From Acidobacteriota bacterium (GTDB taxonomy: Bacteria > Acidobacteriota > Terriglobia > Bryobacterales > Bryobacteraceae), in contig JAPKYX010000204.1 in the NCBI GenBank assembly GCA_026394075.1, positions 1-54,799 of the forward strand: DNA of 54,799 nt, read 5' to 3'. The number at the start of each line of letters is the position of its first letter. The first letter of the stretch is position 1. Both the position numbers and the translations under genes were made by a program. This document shows, piece after piece, positions 1 to 8,654 of this stretch. The notes beneath the pieces are model-generated. The model was not told the origin of the DNA. It made no database searches and saw only the letters and a list, made by a program, of their open reading frames with translations.

Positions 1-1
1 C

Positions 2-475
2 GATACCGAGCGCCGGATGATTGAGATGAACGCTCGCGTGTTGAAGGCGATGGGCCTGTCCCACGGTGTCTCGCACACGGAATTCATCCTGGGCCGCGAT
101 GGGAGGCTCTATTTCCTGGAAACGTCAGCGCGCGTCGGCGGAGCCAATATTGCCGATCTGGTGGAGGCGGCGACAGGGTTGAATCCGTGGGTGGAATGGG
201 CGCGGCTGGAGGCGAATCCAGCTGCCTACACATTGCCGCCGTTGCATCAAAGCTATGCTGGCTTGATTGTTTCGCTGGCGCGCCAGGATTACCCCGATAC
301 GTCCGAGTTTAATGAGCCGGAAGTTTGCTGGCGGATGAACAAGAAAAATCACGTAGGATTGATTGTCCGGTCCGATGACCGGGCGCGAGTGGCCGTGCTG
401 CTTGACAGCTACACGGCCCGGATTAAAGAGCATTTCCTGGCGGTACTGCCGCCAAAGGAGCGTCCCACCCAATGA
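2..475 (+). CDS. ATP-grasp domain protein, C-terminal part (5' end outside window)
   Basis: The frame is already open at base 2, so only the last 157 codons are present. The visible part has the end of an ATP-grasp fold: a THTEF-like strand (HTEFIL), a GRLYFLETSARVGG segment, where the Glu and the following Ser/Arg match the Mg-ATP-binding E-x-N/S-x-R region of the carbamoyl-phosphate-synthase/biotin-carboxylase type, and a helix (LVEAATGLNPW) as in those enzymes. The substrate cannot be told because the N-terminal and central domains lie outside the window. The stop overlaps the next start as ATGA, so the two are probably translated together. Family assignment is fairly firm; function is open (an amino-acid or peptide ligase is typical for stand-alone members). 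Confidence 0.75.
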   Translation, partial: DTERRMIEMNARVLKAMGLSHGVSHTEFILGRDGRLYFLETSARVGGANIADLVEAATGLNPWVEWARLEANPAAYTLPPLHQSYAGLIVSLARQDYPDTSEFNEPEVCWRMNKKNHVGLIVRSDDRARVAVLLDSYTARIKEHFLAVLPPKERPTQ

Positions 476-960
476 AACCGAATCTGGAAGCGTTGCGCGC
501 TGAGATACCGACGGCGGTAGAGTCGCGCGGCATGGCGAATTTCTTCGGCCGGAGCCGTCATTACGAAGGCCCGGTGATGGAGTGGAACGTCACGCGCGCG
601 CCGGACTACCAGGAGTTTCTCCAGGTGGCCCAGTCGCTGGCGGTGAAGGTGATCGTTTTTCACAGTGAAGAGTTCGCCGAAGCACTGGTGGAGGCGGCGC
701 TGGAGGATCTGGAAGAGATCGAGATGCCGCTGGAAGAGCGGCGCGAGTTTGAATCGAAGCTGCGCGAATTCCGCAGCTACCACGGCTTTACCAGCCGCGT
801 GGAGTTGAGCTTCATCCACGATGGGGCGATGTACTCGTTCGACCTGGCGACGGATTGGTTCGATGAGTTTGAGCAACTGTCGACCGAACTGGAAGCGTTT
901 CTCGAAGAGACGGATGAGAATGACGAGCCGTCGATTGGCGGCTACTTCTCGCGCAACTAA
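472..960 (+). CDS. Conserved-looking acidic protein of unknown function (162 aa)
   Basis: I do not recognise this family. It is a soluble, acidic protein with no signal peptide or membrane segment. It has a mixed N-terminal half, a charged helical middle (residues about 75-105, rich in Glu) and an acidic tail (EETDENDE near residue 150). The ATG overlaps the stop of the ATP-grasp gene (ATGA), and its own TAA is followed at once by the ATG of recJ (TAAATG). It therefore sits between a ligase-like gene and a DNA repair gene in one transcription unit. Codon usage matches its neighbours. It may be a small partner or regulator, but nothing in the sequence shows that. Confidence 0.7.
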   Translation: MKPNLEALRAEIPTAVESRGMANFFGRSRHYEGPVMEWNVTRAPDYQEFLQVAQSLAVKVIVFHSEEFAEALVEAALEDLEEIEMPLEERREFESKLREFRSYHGFTSRVELSFIHDGAMYSFDLATDWFDEFEQLSTELEAFLEETDENDEPSIGGYFSRN

Positions 961-2694
961 ATGGCGGCCCCACCCGCCGCGGCGGCTTCTTCAGGCCGGC
1001 TGCCGGCCCATTGGAAAGTAGCTCCGCCCGTGGATGCGGCCCCGTTGGCGCAGGCCCTGGGGTTGACCCTGCCTGCGGCTCGCGTACTGATGGGCCGGGG
1101 CTATCAAGACGTGGCGAGCGCCACCGCTTTTCTGCGGCCTCACGCCGGGCAACTGCATTCGCCGTCCCTGTTGGCCGGGGTGCCGGAAGCGGCGGAGCGT
1201 TTGCAGGCGGCCATCGCCAGTGGGCAGAAGCTTCTCCTCTACGGCGACTATGACGTCGATGGCACGCTGGCCGTCGTGATCCTGACCAAGGTGATCGAAG
1301 TGTGCGGCGGCCGGAGTGAGTTCCATGTCCCGCACCGCCTGAAAGAAGGCTACGGCATGCGCCCCGAGGTGGTGGAGCGGGCGGCGGCTGACGGCGTCAA
1401 GCTGATCATTAGCGTCGATACCGGCATCCGCGCCGGTGAAGTGGTGAAACACGCCACGGCCTTGGGCATCGACTGTATCGTCACGGATCACCACTTGCCG
1501 GAAGCGGAGTTACCACCCGCCTTGGCCGTCGTCAACCCCAACCGGCCCGATTGCACGTACCCGAACAAAGATCTCTGCGGCGCGGCGGTGGCGTTCAAGC
1601 TGGGCATGGCGTTGATGGAGCGGCAGGGCTGGCCGGAAGCGAAAGTGGCTCGCATGGCTGACAGCTTCTTGAAGCTGGTCGCGATTGCCACCGTGGCCGA
1701 CGTGGTGCCGCTGAGGGGTGAGAATCGCGCCATCGTCAAGCTGGGGCTTTCCGGGTTCGGCAGTATCCACAACCTCGGGCTTCGGGCGTTGCTGAAGGTG
1801 GCGGGCATCGAAGAAGGCGCCGCTCCCTCGGTGCGGCAGGTGGGCTTCCAGTTGGGGCCGCGGATCAATGCCGCCGGTCGCATGGAGAGCGCGCGGCAAG
1901 TGGTGGAGCTGTTCCTGACCAGCGATGCGGGCCGGGCGGCGGAGATCGCCAAGGAACTGGACGAGCTGAACATCGAGCGGCGCGAAACTGAGAAGCGCAT
2001 CCTGGACGAGATCCTGGCCAGTGTCGATCCCGCGCGGGCGGGCCTGGTGCTGGCGGGTGAAGGTTGGCATCGCGGCGTGGTGGGCATTGTCGCCAGCCGC
2101 GTGGTGGAGCGGTTCCACCGGCCGGTCTTCGTGCTGGAGATTGACCGGGAAGAGGGCGTGGCCCGCGGGTCCGGACGCAGCATCGAGGCGTTCCACTTGC
2201 TGGATGCGCTGGAGAGCATGCCGGAGCTGTTCCAGAAGTTTGGCGGGCACAGCCATGCGGCGGGCTTGACGTTGGGCCTGGAGCATTTGCCGGAGTTCCA
2301 GGAGCGGTTCAATGCCTACGCCTGGTCCAAGTTGACGGTGGACGATTTCCGCGCTGAGGTGCGGATTGATGCGGAAGCTCGGGCGTCAGAGTTGAACGAG
2401 CGGGCGGCGGAGGACATGTGGAGCCTGGGTCCGTTTGGGATGGGCAATCCGCAGCCAGTGCTGATGCTGCGCGGCTTGCGCGTGGTCGGCACGACGCCGC
2501 TGGGAAGCTCCGGCAAGCATTTCAAGGTGAAGATGGAGCAGAATGGTTCTCACGTGACAGCGAAGGCATGGTCATTTGATGAACGGTTGCCGGAGGTCGC
2601 CACCGGTGCGCTGGTGGACGCCGCGGTGACGCTCGAAGAGGATAGCTATTCAAGATGGTCAACAGTATTACGCGACGTGAGGCCGGCTTCCTGA
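961..2694 (+). CDS. recJ: Single-stranded-DNA-specific exonuclease RecJ
   Basis: RecJ degrades single-stranded DNA 5' to 3' in recombination, mismatch and base-excision repair. At 577 aa it has the usual core length. The DHH phosphoesterase motifs are present: YGDYDVDG at residues 94-101, SVDTG at 151-155 and TDHH at 175-178, which together bind two metal ions. The DHHA1 motif GGHSHAAG is at 428-435, followed by the C-terminal OB-fold region. The start follows the preceding TAA directly and leaves a non-conserved, Ala/Pro-rich leader of about 20 residues. A start further in is possible but none has better support. The stop overlaps the next gene's ATG as TGATG. Confidence 0.95.
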   Translation: MAAPPAAAASSGRLPAHWKVAPPVDAAPLAQALGLTLPAARVLMGRGYQDVASATAFLRPHAGQLHSPSLLAGVPEAAERLQAAIASGQKLLLYGDYDVDGTLAVVILTKVIEVCGGRSEFHVPHRLKEGYGMRPEVVERAAADGVKLIISVDTGIRAGEVVKHATALGIDCIVTDHHLPEAELPPALAVVNPNRPDCTYPNKDLCGAAVAFKLGMALMERQGWPEAKVARMADSFLKLVAIATVADVVPLRGENRAIVKLGLSGFGSIHNLGLRALLKVAGIEEGAAPSVRQVGFQLGPRINAAGRMESARQVVELFLTSDAGRAAEIAKELDELNIERRETEKRILDEILASVDPARAGLVLAGEGWHRGVVGIVASRVVERFHRPVFVLEIDREEGVARGSGRSIEAFHLLDALESMPELFQKFGGHSHAAGLTLGLEHLPEFQERFNAYAWSKLTVDDFRAEVRIDAEARASELNERAAEDMWSLGPFGMGNPQPVLMLRGLRVVGTTPLGSSGKHFKVKMEQNGSHVTAKAWSFDERLPEVATGALVDAAVTLEEDSYSRWSTVLRDVRPAS

Positions 2695-3800
2695 TGAGCG
2701 CGGGCATAGCGCAGGGACAATCGGGTCCGCGGGTGACCGTGGTGGGCGCGGGGGCGTTTGGCGGCTGGACCGCGCTGCACCTGCTGCGCGCCGGGGCCAG
2801 GGTGACACTGGTCGACAGCTACGGCCCCGGCAATTCGCGGGCGAGTTCCGGTGGCGAAACGCGCATCACGCGCGCGGCCTATGAGGATCGCGTCTATGCT
2901 GACCTGACGCTGCGCGCGCTCGAGATCTGGAAAGAGAGCGAGCGCAAGTGGAACCGCAAGATCTTTACGCCATGCGGCGTGGTGCGGCTGGAAGGCAAGG
3001 CTAGCACCGGCGCGGCGAAGCTGCTGAAGGTGTTGAAGGACTCCGGCGCTCCGCATCGCCACCTGACGGCGGCCGAGGCTACCAAGCAGTTTCCGCAGTT
3101 CGATTTCACGCGGGTCGAGAGCGTCATCTGGGAGCCGAAGCACGGCTTGCTCCGCGCCCGGCAGGGCTGCCAGGCGGTGCGCGATGCGTTTGAGGCTGAG
3201 GGCGGCAAGTTTGAGCAGCGGGCGCTGAAACCGGGTGATCGGGTGGAGGCGGATGCGGTGGTGTGGGCCTGCGGTCCGTGGCTGGGCAAGCTGTTCCCGG
3301 GCTTGGTGCCGGTTAAGCCGACGCGGCAGGAAGTGTTTTTCTTTGGCACGCCGCCCGGCGAGACCATCTACGACGAGCAGCACATGCCGTGCTTTATCGA
3401 TGACGCCGAACCGGACGCGCATTACTACGGCACACCGGGCAATGATTTCCGAGGCCTGAAGCTGGGCGATGATGCCTACGGGCCGGACTTTGACCCCGAT
3501 CGCGGCGAGCGGCGTGTGTCGGAGAGCATGTACGCGAAGATCCGGGCGTATCTGAAGTTCCGGTTCCCCAAGATGGCGGCGGCGCCGCTGGTGGAGACCC
3601 GCGTGTGCCAGTACGAGGTGTCGCCGGATGCGCACTTGATTCTCGATAAGCACCCTACTCAGGCCAAATACTGGATCGCCGGTGGCGGCAGCGGGCATGG
3701 CTATAAGCTGGGGGCCGCTGTGGGTGAGCGGTTGTCGGAGATGGTGCTGGGCAAGCGCGCTATCGATCCATTTTTCAGCCTGGCACGGTTCAAGAAATGA
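2694..3800 (+). CDS. FAD-dependent oxidoreductase, monomeric sarcosine oxidase-like
   Basis: A DAO/MSOX-type flavoenzyme, predicted to oxidise a secondary or primary amine (N-methyl amino acid, amino acid or amino sugar) with FAD and oxygen. The ADP-binding motif VGAGAFGG lies near residues 17-24. The C-terminal SGHGYKLGAAVGE segment is the FAD-binding signature of sarcosine oxidases. Cys305, in RVCQYEVSPD, lines up by context with the Cys that carries covalent FAD in monomeric sarcosine oxidase, so covalent flavin is likely (inference). I chose ATG 2694 because it forms TGATG with the recJ stop, has GAGG 11 nt upstream and gives the usual short N-terminus (368 aa). An in-frame ATG at 2655 would add 13 residues and overlap recJ by 40 nt. 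The stop overlaps the symporter start (ATGA), pairing enzyme and transporter. Confidence 0.88.
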   Translation: MSAGIAQGQSGPRVTVVGAGAFGGWTALHLLRAGARVTLVDSYGPGNSRASSGGETRITRAAYEDRVYADLTLRALEIWKESERKWNRKIFTPCGVVRLEGKASTGAAKLLKVLKDSGAPHRHLTAAEATKQFPQFDFTRVESVIWEPKHGLLRARQGCQAVRDAFEAEGGKFEQRALKPGDRVEADAVVWACGPWLGKLFPGLVPVKPTRQEVFFFGTPPGETIYDEQHMPCFIDDAEPDAHYYGTPGNDFRGLKLGDDAYGPDFDPDRGERRVSESMYAKIRAYLKFRFPKMAAAPLVETRVCQYEVSPDAHLILDKHPTQAKYWIAGGGSGHGYKLGAAVGERLSEMVLGKRAIDPFFSLARFKK

Positions 3801-5521
3801 AATTAACGCTTCTCGATTGGTTCTTCGTCGCGCTCTACTTCGCGATCAATTTGGCGATTGGTTTTTACTACAAGGCGCGGGCGGGTAAGGATACCAGTGA
3901 GTTCTTCCTGGGCGGCCGCAACATCCCCTGGTGGCTGGCTGGAACGTCGATGGTGGCCACTACGTTCGCCGCCGATACGCCGCTGGCGGTGACGGGCCTG
4001 GTGGCGAAGGGCGGCATCGCGGGCAACTGGCTGTGGTGGAACATGGTGGCCAGCGGCATGATGACGGTGTTCCTTTATGCGCGCTTGTGGCGGCGGAGTG
4101 GCGTGACCACGGACGTCGAGTTCTCTGAGATCCGCTACTCGGGTCGGCCGGCGGCCTTCCTGCGCGGGTTCCGGGCGCTCTATTTCGGTATTCCGATCAA
4201 TTGCATCGTGCTGGGTTGGGTGAACCTGGCGATGGTGAAAATCCTGATGCTGATCCTGGGTATCGAGAAGTGGCAGGCGCTGGGCGTGGTGCTGGGGCTG
4301 ATCGCCATCACCTCGTTTATCTCAACGCTGTCAGGCTTGTGGGGCGTGCTGGTCACCGATCTGGTGCAGTTCGTCATCAAGATGAGCGTCGTGATCGCGC
4401 TGGCGTTTGCCTCCGTGAATGCGGTGGGTGGCATCGACGCGATGAAGGACAAGTTGATCGCCATGGGCCGGGCTGATGCGCTGAATTTTGTGCCCGATCT
4501 GAACAGCGCCTGGATGCCGATGATCACTTTCTTTGTCTATATCGGCATGACCTGGTGGGCCACCTGGTATCCCGGAGCGGAGCCCGGTGGTGGCGGTTTT
4601 GTCGCGCAGCGCATGCTGTCGGCGAAAGATGAGCGGCACAGCCTGTGGGCGACGCTGTGGTTTAACATTGCGCACTTCGCGATCCGTCCGTGGCCGTGGA
4701 TTTTGACCGCGCTTGCGGCGTTAATCCTTTACCCGAACCTGGAAGACAAAGAGTCCGGCTACGTACTGGTGATGATCGACCATCTTCCCGCCAGCCTCCG
4801 TGGCCTCATGTTTGCGGGCTTCATCGCGGCCTACATGTCCACCATCGGCACCAACCTGAACTGGGGCGCCAGCTACATCGTCAACGACTTTTACCGGCGC
4901 TTCTACAAGCCCGATGAGCCGGAGAAGCACTACGTCTGGGTCAGCCAGTGGGTGACCATTCTGCTGACCATCGTCTCGGCGATTGTCACCTTCTACCTCA
5001 CCTCGATTGCCGGGGCCTGGAAGGTGCTGCTGGCCACCGGCGCGGGTACGGGTGGCGTGTTGATGCTGCGCTGGTATTGGTGGCGCATCAACGCCTGGAG
5101 CGAGATCTCCGCCATGCTGTGCGCGGCGGTGGTTTCGATTGTGCTGCAACTTGTCATGGGCATGGATAGCGACCGTCCAGTGGACTTTGCCTGGATCATG
5201 ATCATCACCGTCACGATCACGACTGTCGTCTGGGTGTCGGTGACGTTTCTCACCAAGCCGGAGCCGATGGACAAGCTTGTGGAGTTCTACCGGCGTGTGC
5301 GGCCTTCAAAGGCTGGCTGGGGTCCCGTGGCCAAGTTTGCGGGCCCGGTGGAGACCGCCGACGACGCGGGCGCGGGGCTGGTGGACTGGCTGCTGGGTTG
5401 CGGGTTGATCTACACGTCACTGTTCGGCACCGGGAAGCTGATCCTGGGTGAACCGGCGATGGGTTCCGGTTTGTTGGTACTGGCGGCTGCGGCGGCGTAT
5501 CTGCTCTACCGGCGGCGGTAG
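3797..5521 (+). CDS. Sodium:solute symporter (SSS family)
   Basis: An inner-membrane sodium-coupled importer of 574 aa with about 13-14 hydrophobic helices. SSS features include the N-terminal GYYxKARAGKDTSEFFLGGRN-like region (FFLGGRN at residues about 36-42), the WWLAGTSMVATTFAADTP helix that carries the unwound substrate/Na site of TM1, and the GLMFAGFIAAYMSTIGTNLNW helix corresponding to TM8 with its Ser/Thr Na-binding residues. Start ATG 3797 overlaps the oxidase stop (ATGA), so its substrate is plausibly the amine or amino acid used by that flavoenzyme. That substrate link is inference from coupling only. A long inverted repeat begins 8 nt after the stop. Confidence 0.92.
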   Translation: MKLTLLDWFFVALYFAINLAIGFYYKARAGKDTSEFFLGGRNIPWWLAGTSMVATTFAADTPLAVTGLVAKGGIAGNWLWWNMVASGMMTVFLYARLWRRSGVTTDVEFSEIRYSGRPAAFLRGFRALYFGIPINCIVLGWVNLAMVKILMLILGIEKWQALGVVLGLIAITSFISTLSGLWGVLVTDLVQFVIKMSVVIALAFASVNAVGGIDAMKDKLIAMGRADALNFVPDLNSAWMPMITFFVYIGMTWWATWYPGAEPGGGGFVAQRMLSAKDERHSLWATLWFNIAHFAIRPWPWILTALAALILYPNLEDKESGYVLVMIDHLPASLRGLMFAGFIAAYMSTIGTNLNWGASYIVNDFYRRFYKPDEPEKHYVWVSQWVTILLTIVSAIVTFYLTSIAGAWKVLLATGAGTGGVLMLRWYWWRINAWSEISAMLCAAVVSIVLQLVMGMDSDRPVDFAWIMIITVTITTVVWVSVTFLTKPEPMDKLVEFYRRVRPSKAGWGPVAKFAGPVETADDAGAGLVDWLLGCGLIYTSLFGTGKLILGEPAMGSGLLVLAAAAAYLLYRRR

Positions 5522-5528
5522 CCAAACC

Positions 5529-5595
5529 AGCCCCATGCGTCAGCTTGGGGCTTGCTGCGGTAAAGCGAAGAAGCCCCAATCTGACGCATGGGGCT
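5529..5595. repeat. 25-bp near-perfect inverted repeat (REPIN-like or transcript-end hairpin)
   Basis: Arms 5529-5553 and 5571-5595 are reverse complements at 24 of 25 positions (the one mismatch is 5544 against 5580), with a 17-nt loop. Each arm also has its own short complementary ends (AGCCCC and GGGGCT), so each arm can fold alone, as in paired REP elements. No T-run follows on either strand, which argues against a simple rho-independent terminator. No second copy was noticed in the window. Confidence 0.8.
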
Positions 5596-5777
5596 AGACG
5601 AATTGCGTCATAGAAATTGGGCTCAGGACGCCAGACTGCTTGCCCGGTTTAGGGCTTGGGCTGGGTCGATCACGATCTGGCGCAAGAATTTTCAGCTTAC
5701 TTTTCAACTGGTTGGCATGCTGAGGTGAAGTTCCGCCGCCCGGGTTCGATGGAGACTCGTGCCCGGAGGATTTCGGA

Positions 5778-7934
5778 ATGCCCGCAAATTGGCGCTTACG
5801 GCTGGCTTGGTTGACCCTGGCGGCTGCGATCGGCGCATCCCGGCTGGCTGCGCAGCCGCCGCTGACCACGATTCAAGACACTTTGTACAAGGCGGACGGC
5901 TCGCGTTTTGACGGCTTCGCCTTCGTCGAATGGAAGTCGTTTGATGCTTCAAACGGTTCTTCTGTACTTACCCAATCCATTGTTGTGCGAGTGGCGGGGG
6001 GCAATCTGCGCGTGCAGCTGGCTCCCACCACCAACGTCGATGGAGCCTACTATCTGGTGAAGTTCAACTCGGATGGGCGGATTCAGTTCACCGAGTATTG
6101 GTCCGTTGCTCCCAGCAGCGGTTCGCTTCGGTTGAAGGACGTCCGGCTGGCCTCACCGCCCGGTTCACTCACCGGCGGGCTGACGTCGTCTCTGACCACG
6201 GTGACCATCCCGGAAGTGACGGGACTCCAGACGGAGCTGGACAACCGGCCGGTGAAGGGCACCCCCTACACCAACGGCCGGACGGCGGTGATCAGCAGCA
6301 CCGGAGCCATCGCCAGCGCGAGCGGCAATGCCACCGATTGCGTGCGCGTCGATGGTTCCACCGTCGCTTGTACGCCGGGCGGCGGACCCGGGTTTGTCGA
6401 TAATGAGGCTCCGTCCGGGGCTGTGAATGGCTCCAACCGGGTCTTCACGCTGGCCAGCATCCCGCAGCCGGCGTCGAGCCTGACGCTCTATCGCAACGGT
6501 GTCCTGCAGAGGAATCCCAACGACTTCAGCGTCAGCGGCAGCACGATCACCTTTGCCACCGCGGCTACGCCGCAGACCGGCGATTCGATTCTTGCTTCCT
6601 ACCGCCTCACCGTCGATCCCACGCCGGTGGGCACGGCCGGCGGCATGTTGACCGGAACCTACCCCAACCCGGGCATCGCCGGAAACGTGGTCACCAACTT
6701 CAACGTTTCGGCGACGGCGGGAATTACGGAATCGAAGCTGTCGCTGAACTTTCCCACCCACTCCAACGCCAATGACCCCACCACGGCCGAAAAAGGCGCG
6801 ATGCTGGGAACCTCCGGCGTGCCTTCGGCCACCAACAAGTTCGTCACCGATAGTGACGCCCGGTTGACGACGGCCGGTGGCGGCGCCGGGCATGGCCTGC
6901 TGAGCACTCTGCATTCAGACACGACGCCCGGCACGGTGGCGCGCGGTGACGTGATCGTCGGCACCGGAGCCACCGCACGCTGGGCGCGGCTCCCGCTGGG
7001 GGCCGCCAATCGCTGCTTAACCTCGAATGGAACCGATGCGGTCTGGAACACCTGCCTCTATGCCGGATTCCCAACCGGGTCGATCCCCTATGTCGATTCC
7101 ACCGGGAACATGGCCAACTCATCCGCCGCCCTGTTTTGGGATCCGGCCAACCGGCGCATCAGCGTCGGCAACAATCAGTCGCTGAGCACCGCCTACTTCT
7201 GGGATAGCAATGCGGCTGGTTCCACCACCGTCGCCGTCCGCGGAGGTCCGGCGCAAGGCACCAATACACTGATGCGCTGGCTGGCGAGCGATGGCACGGA
7301 ACTGGCCAACGTCAGCTCCGCTGGCGTGTTTCAGGTGAAGGGTTTGCAAACGCAGACCACCAGCACCCAGGCCGCGATCCGCGACTTTGGGTCCTTTGTT
7401 GACCCGGATGTCCGCTTCAACGGCGACCTCTGGTACAACACCGCCCAGCAGACCCGCAAAACGATGGACGCCGGACAGCGCCACACAATGTCTCAAGTGG
7501 TGTGTAACTCCACTGGCGCCAATACCACCACCAGCGCCCGGCTAGGCTCCTGCTTCATCCCGTTCTCCTACCTGGATGCTGGCGATCGTATCGAAGTCCA
7601 GTTCAACTACCTCCATACCGGAACCACGTCGGACTGGAACATCGGCATCGCCTACGGCCCCGGCACCTTGATCGCCACCAACGTCAACAAGCTGGAAAGG
7701 CTGGTGGTGGGCAAGTCCGATGTGGCGATCTATGGCGCCGGTATCAACTGGGGCACGCAAAGCTGGGGCTCCGGTGTCTACAGCTTTACTGTTGCCTCCA
7801 ACACCGCGGCCGCCTTGCCCACGCAAGCGGCGCTCATCGAGTTCTACGGCACGATCCTGACGCCGGGAACCGACCGGGTGGAACTGATCGGCTTCACCGT
7901 TATCCGTCATCCGGCCAACGCCAACCCGTACTAA
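5778..7934 (+). CDS. Large secreted protein with phage tail-fibre-like modules
   Basis: A 718-aa protein with an N-terminal signal peptide (hydrophobic residues about 6-22, then an AAQPP-like cleavage region). Residues about 25-115 form a beta-rich domain. The middle (about 150-400) contains modules known from tail fibres and receptor-binding proteins: VTGLQTELDNRPVKG, an FTLASIPQPASSLTLYRNG segment with the usual following GDSI sequence, GGMLTGTYPNPGIAGN, and NKFVTDSDARL. The C-terminal part (about 545-718) looks like a beta-sandwich ending in IEFYGTILTPGTDRVEL. No other phage gene is nearby, so it is more likely a surface or extracellular adhesin built from tail-fibre modules than a prophage relic. 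The exact role is unknown. A hairpin terminator follows. Confidence 0.7.
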   Translation: MPANWRLRLAWLTLAAAIGASRLAAQPPLTTIQDTLYKADGSRFDGFAFVEWKSFDASNGSSVLTQSIVVRVAGGNLRVQLAPTTNVDGAYYLVKFNSDGRIQFTEYWSVAPSSGSLRLKDVRLASPPGSLTGGLTSSLTTVTIPEVTGLQTELDNRPVKGTPYTNGRTAVISSTGAIASASGNATDCVRVDGSTVACTPGGGPGFVDNEAPSGAVNGSNRVFTLASIPQPASSLTLYRNGVLQRNPNDFSVSGSTITFATAATPQTGDSILASYRLTVDPTPVGTAGGMLTGTYPNPGIAGNVVTNFNVSATAGITESKLSLNFPTHSNANDPTTAEKGAMLGTSGVPSATNKFVTDSDARLTTAGGGAGHGLLSTLHSDTTPGTVARGDVIVGTGATARWARLPLGAANRCLTSNGTDAVWNTCLYAGFPTGSIPYVDSTGNMANSSAALFWDPANRRISVGNNQSLSTAYFWDSNAAGSTTVAVRGGPAQGTNTLMRWLASDGTELANVSSAGVFQVKGLQTQTTSTQAAIRDFGSFVDPDVRFNGDLWYNTAQQTRKTMDAGQRHTMSQVVCNSTGANTTTSARLGSCFIPFSYLDAGDRIEVQFNYLHTGTTSDWNIGIAYGPGTLIATNVNKLERLVVGKSDVAIYGAGINWGTQSWGSGVYSFTVASNTAAALPTQAALIEFYGTILTPGTDRVELIGFTVIRHPANANPY

Positions 7935-7945
7935 CCGGGTGATGG

Positions 7946-7972
7946 CAGGAGGGGGCGTTGCGTCCCCTCCTG
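7946..7972 (+). terminator. Hairpin after the tail-fibre-like gene
   Basis: Arms 7946-7957 and 7961-7972 pair over 12 bp with one G-U pair and a 3-nt loop. A short TTTT occurs about 10 nt further on. It lies between converging genes and may end transcription from both sides; the weak T-run lowers confidence. Confidence 0.55.
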
Positions 7973-8019
7973 AACTCTCCGTTTTGTCTGCCCACCTTCT
8001 TCCCACCTCAGTTTCACCG

Positions 8020-8481
8020 CTATTCCAGTGGTGTCGTCTTCCAGCCTCCCAACGCTGAACCGATAATCAACGTCTCCCCGCGTGAGCCCTCAAAGTGCGG
8101 TACTCCGGCGCGCACGATGAAGAATTCCCCGGTCTTGACCGCCTTCGTCGCTTTTTGATCCATCTTCTTTCCAAAACCCAACAGCAGTGTTCCCTTCACC
8201 ACCGCCACATGGGCTTGCTGCGTGTGCGTGTGGGCCTTCACCCAAACTCCATCCGGCATCCAGAACGCGTAGGTGAAAGGCTGGCCGGGGCGCTCCCGGT
8301 CACCATCGATGACGGCGTACTTGGTGCCGTCAGGATCCGTGCGATCCCACCGGATCGAATCGGGCGACCAGATCAGCGATTCGGGCCGCTCCTGGGCCGC
8401 GAGCGGCTGATTCAACAGGGCAGCGAAGGGTGTGGCCAAAGCGGCGGACCACAGGTTGCGTCGAGAAATCGAAACAGACAT
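8020..8481 (-). CDS. Tat-exported cupin-domain protein
   Basis: A small (153 aa) periplasmic protein. The N-terminus has a twin-arginine signal (SRRNLWSAALATPFAALL) ending near LAAQE. The rest is a single cupin barrel: the first motif is VKAHTHTQQAHVAVVKGTLLLG, with the His-x-His pair and the turn Gly expected for metal binding, and the second is GEFFIVRAGVPHFEGSRGE, with the last metal His. Substrate unknown; cupins of this type include small oxygenases, isomerases and sensors. It is read towards the tail-fibre-like gene and away from the cyclotransferase-like gene. Confidence 0.82.
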   Translation of the reverse strand: MSVSISRRNLWSAALATPFAALLNQPLAAQERPESLIWSPDSIRWDRTDPDGTKYAVIDGDRERPGQPFTYAFWMPDGVWVKAHTHTQQAHVAVVKGTLLLGFGKKMDQKATKAVKTGEFFIVRAGVPHFEGSRGETLIIGSALGGWKTTPLE

Positions 8482-8654
8482 GCCCCACTGTAGGGCGGCC
8501 TGCCGGTGGAAGACTATCCGCCGATTGCGGTGATTGACCTTTTTCTTTCAACTGGGCTGACTGCACGGAGCCCCCGTTTTCCGCACAAAGGCGGGCGGCC
8601 ACGGCAATGCGAGAATATCTTCTGTCGGCAACTACGCGTGACCGGATAGCATCG

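Noticed and set aside
2655-2693. Tat-like start (TRREAGFL) for the sarcosine-oxidase-like protein
   Set aside because: It appears only if ATG 2655 is used, which overlaps recJ by 40 nt. ATG 2694 gives a TGATG overlap and a normal N-terminus, so the twin arginine is probably chance.
2646-3698. Minus-strand open frame of 350 codons opposite the oxidase
   Set aside because: Arg/His-rich translation typical of antisense frames; the oxidase on the plus strand has clear FAD motifs.
5778-7934. Prophage remnant
   Set aside because: No capsid, portal, terminase, integrase or other tail genes are found nearby, and the protein has a secretion signal.
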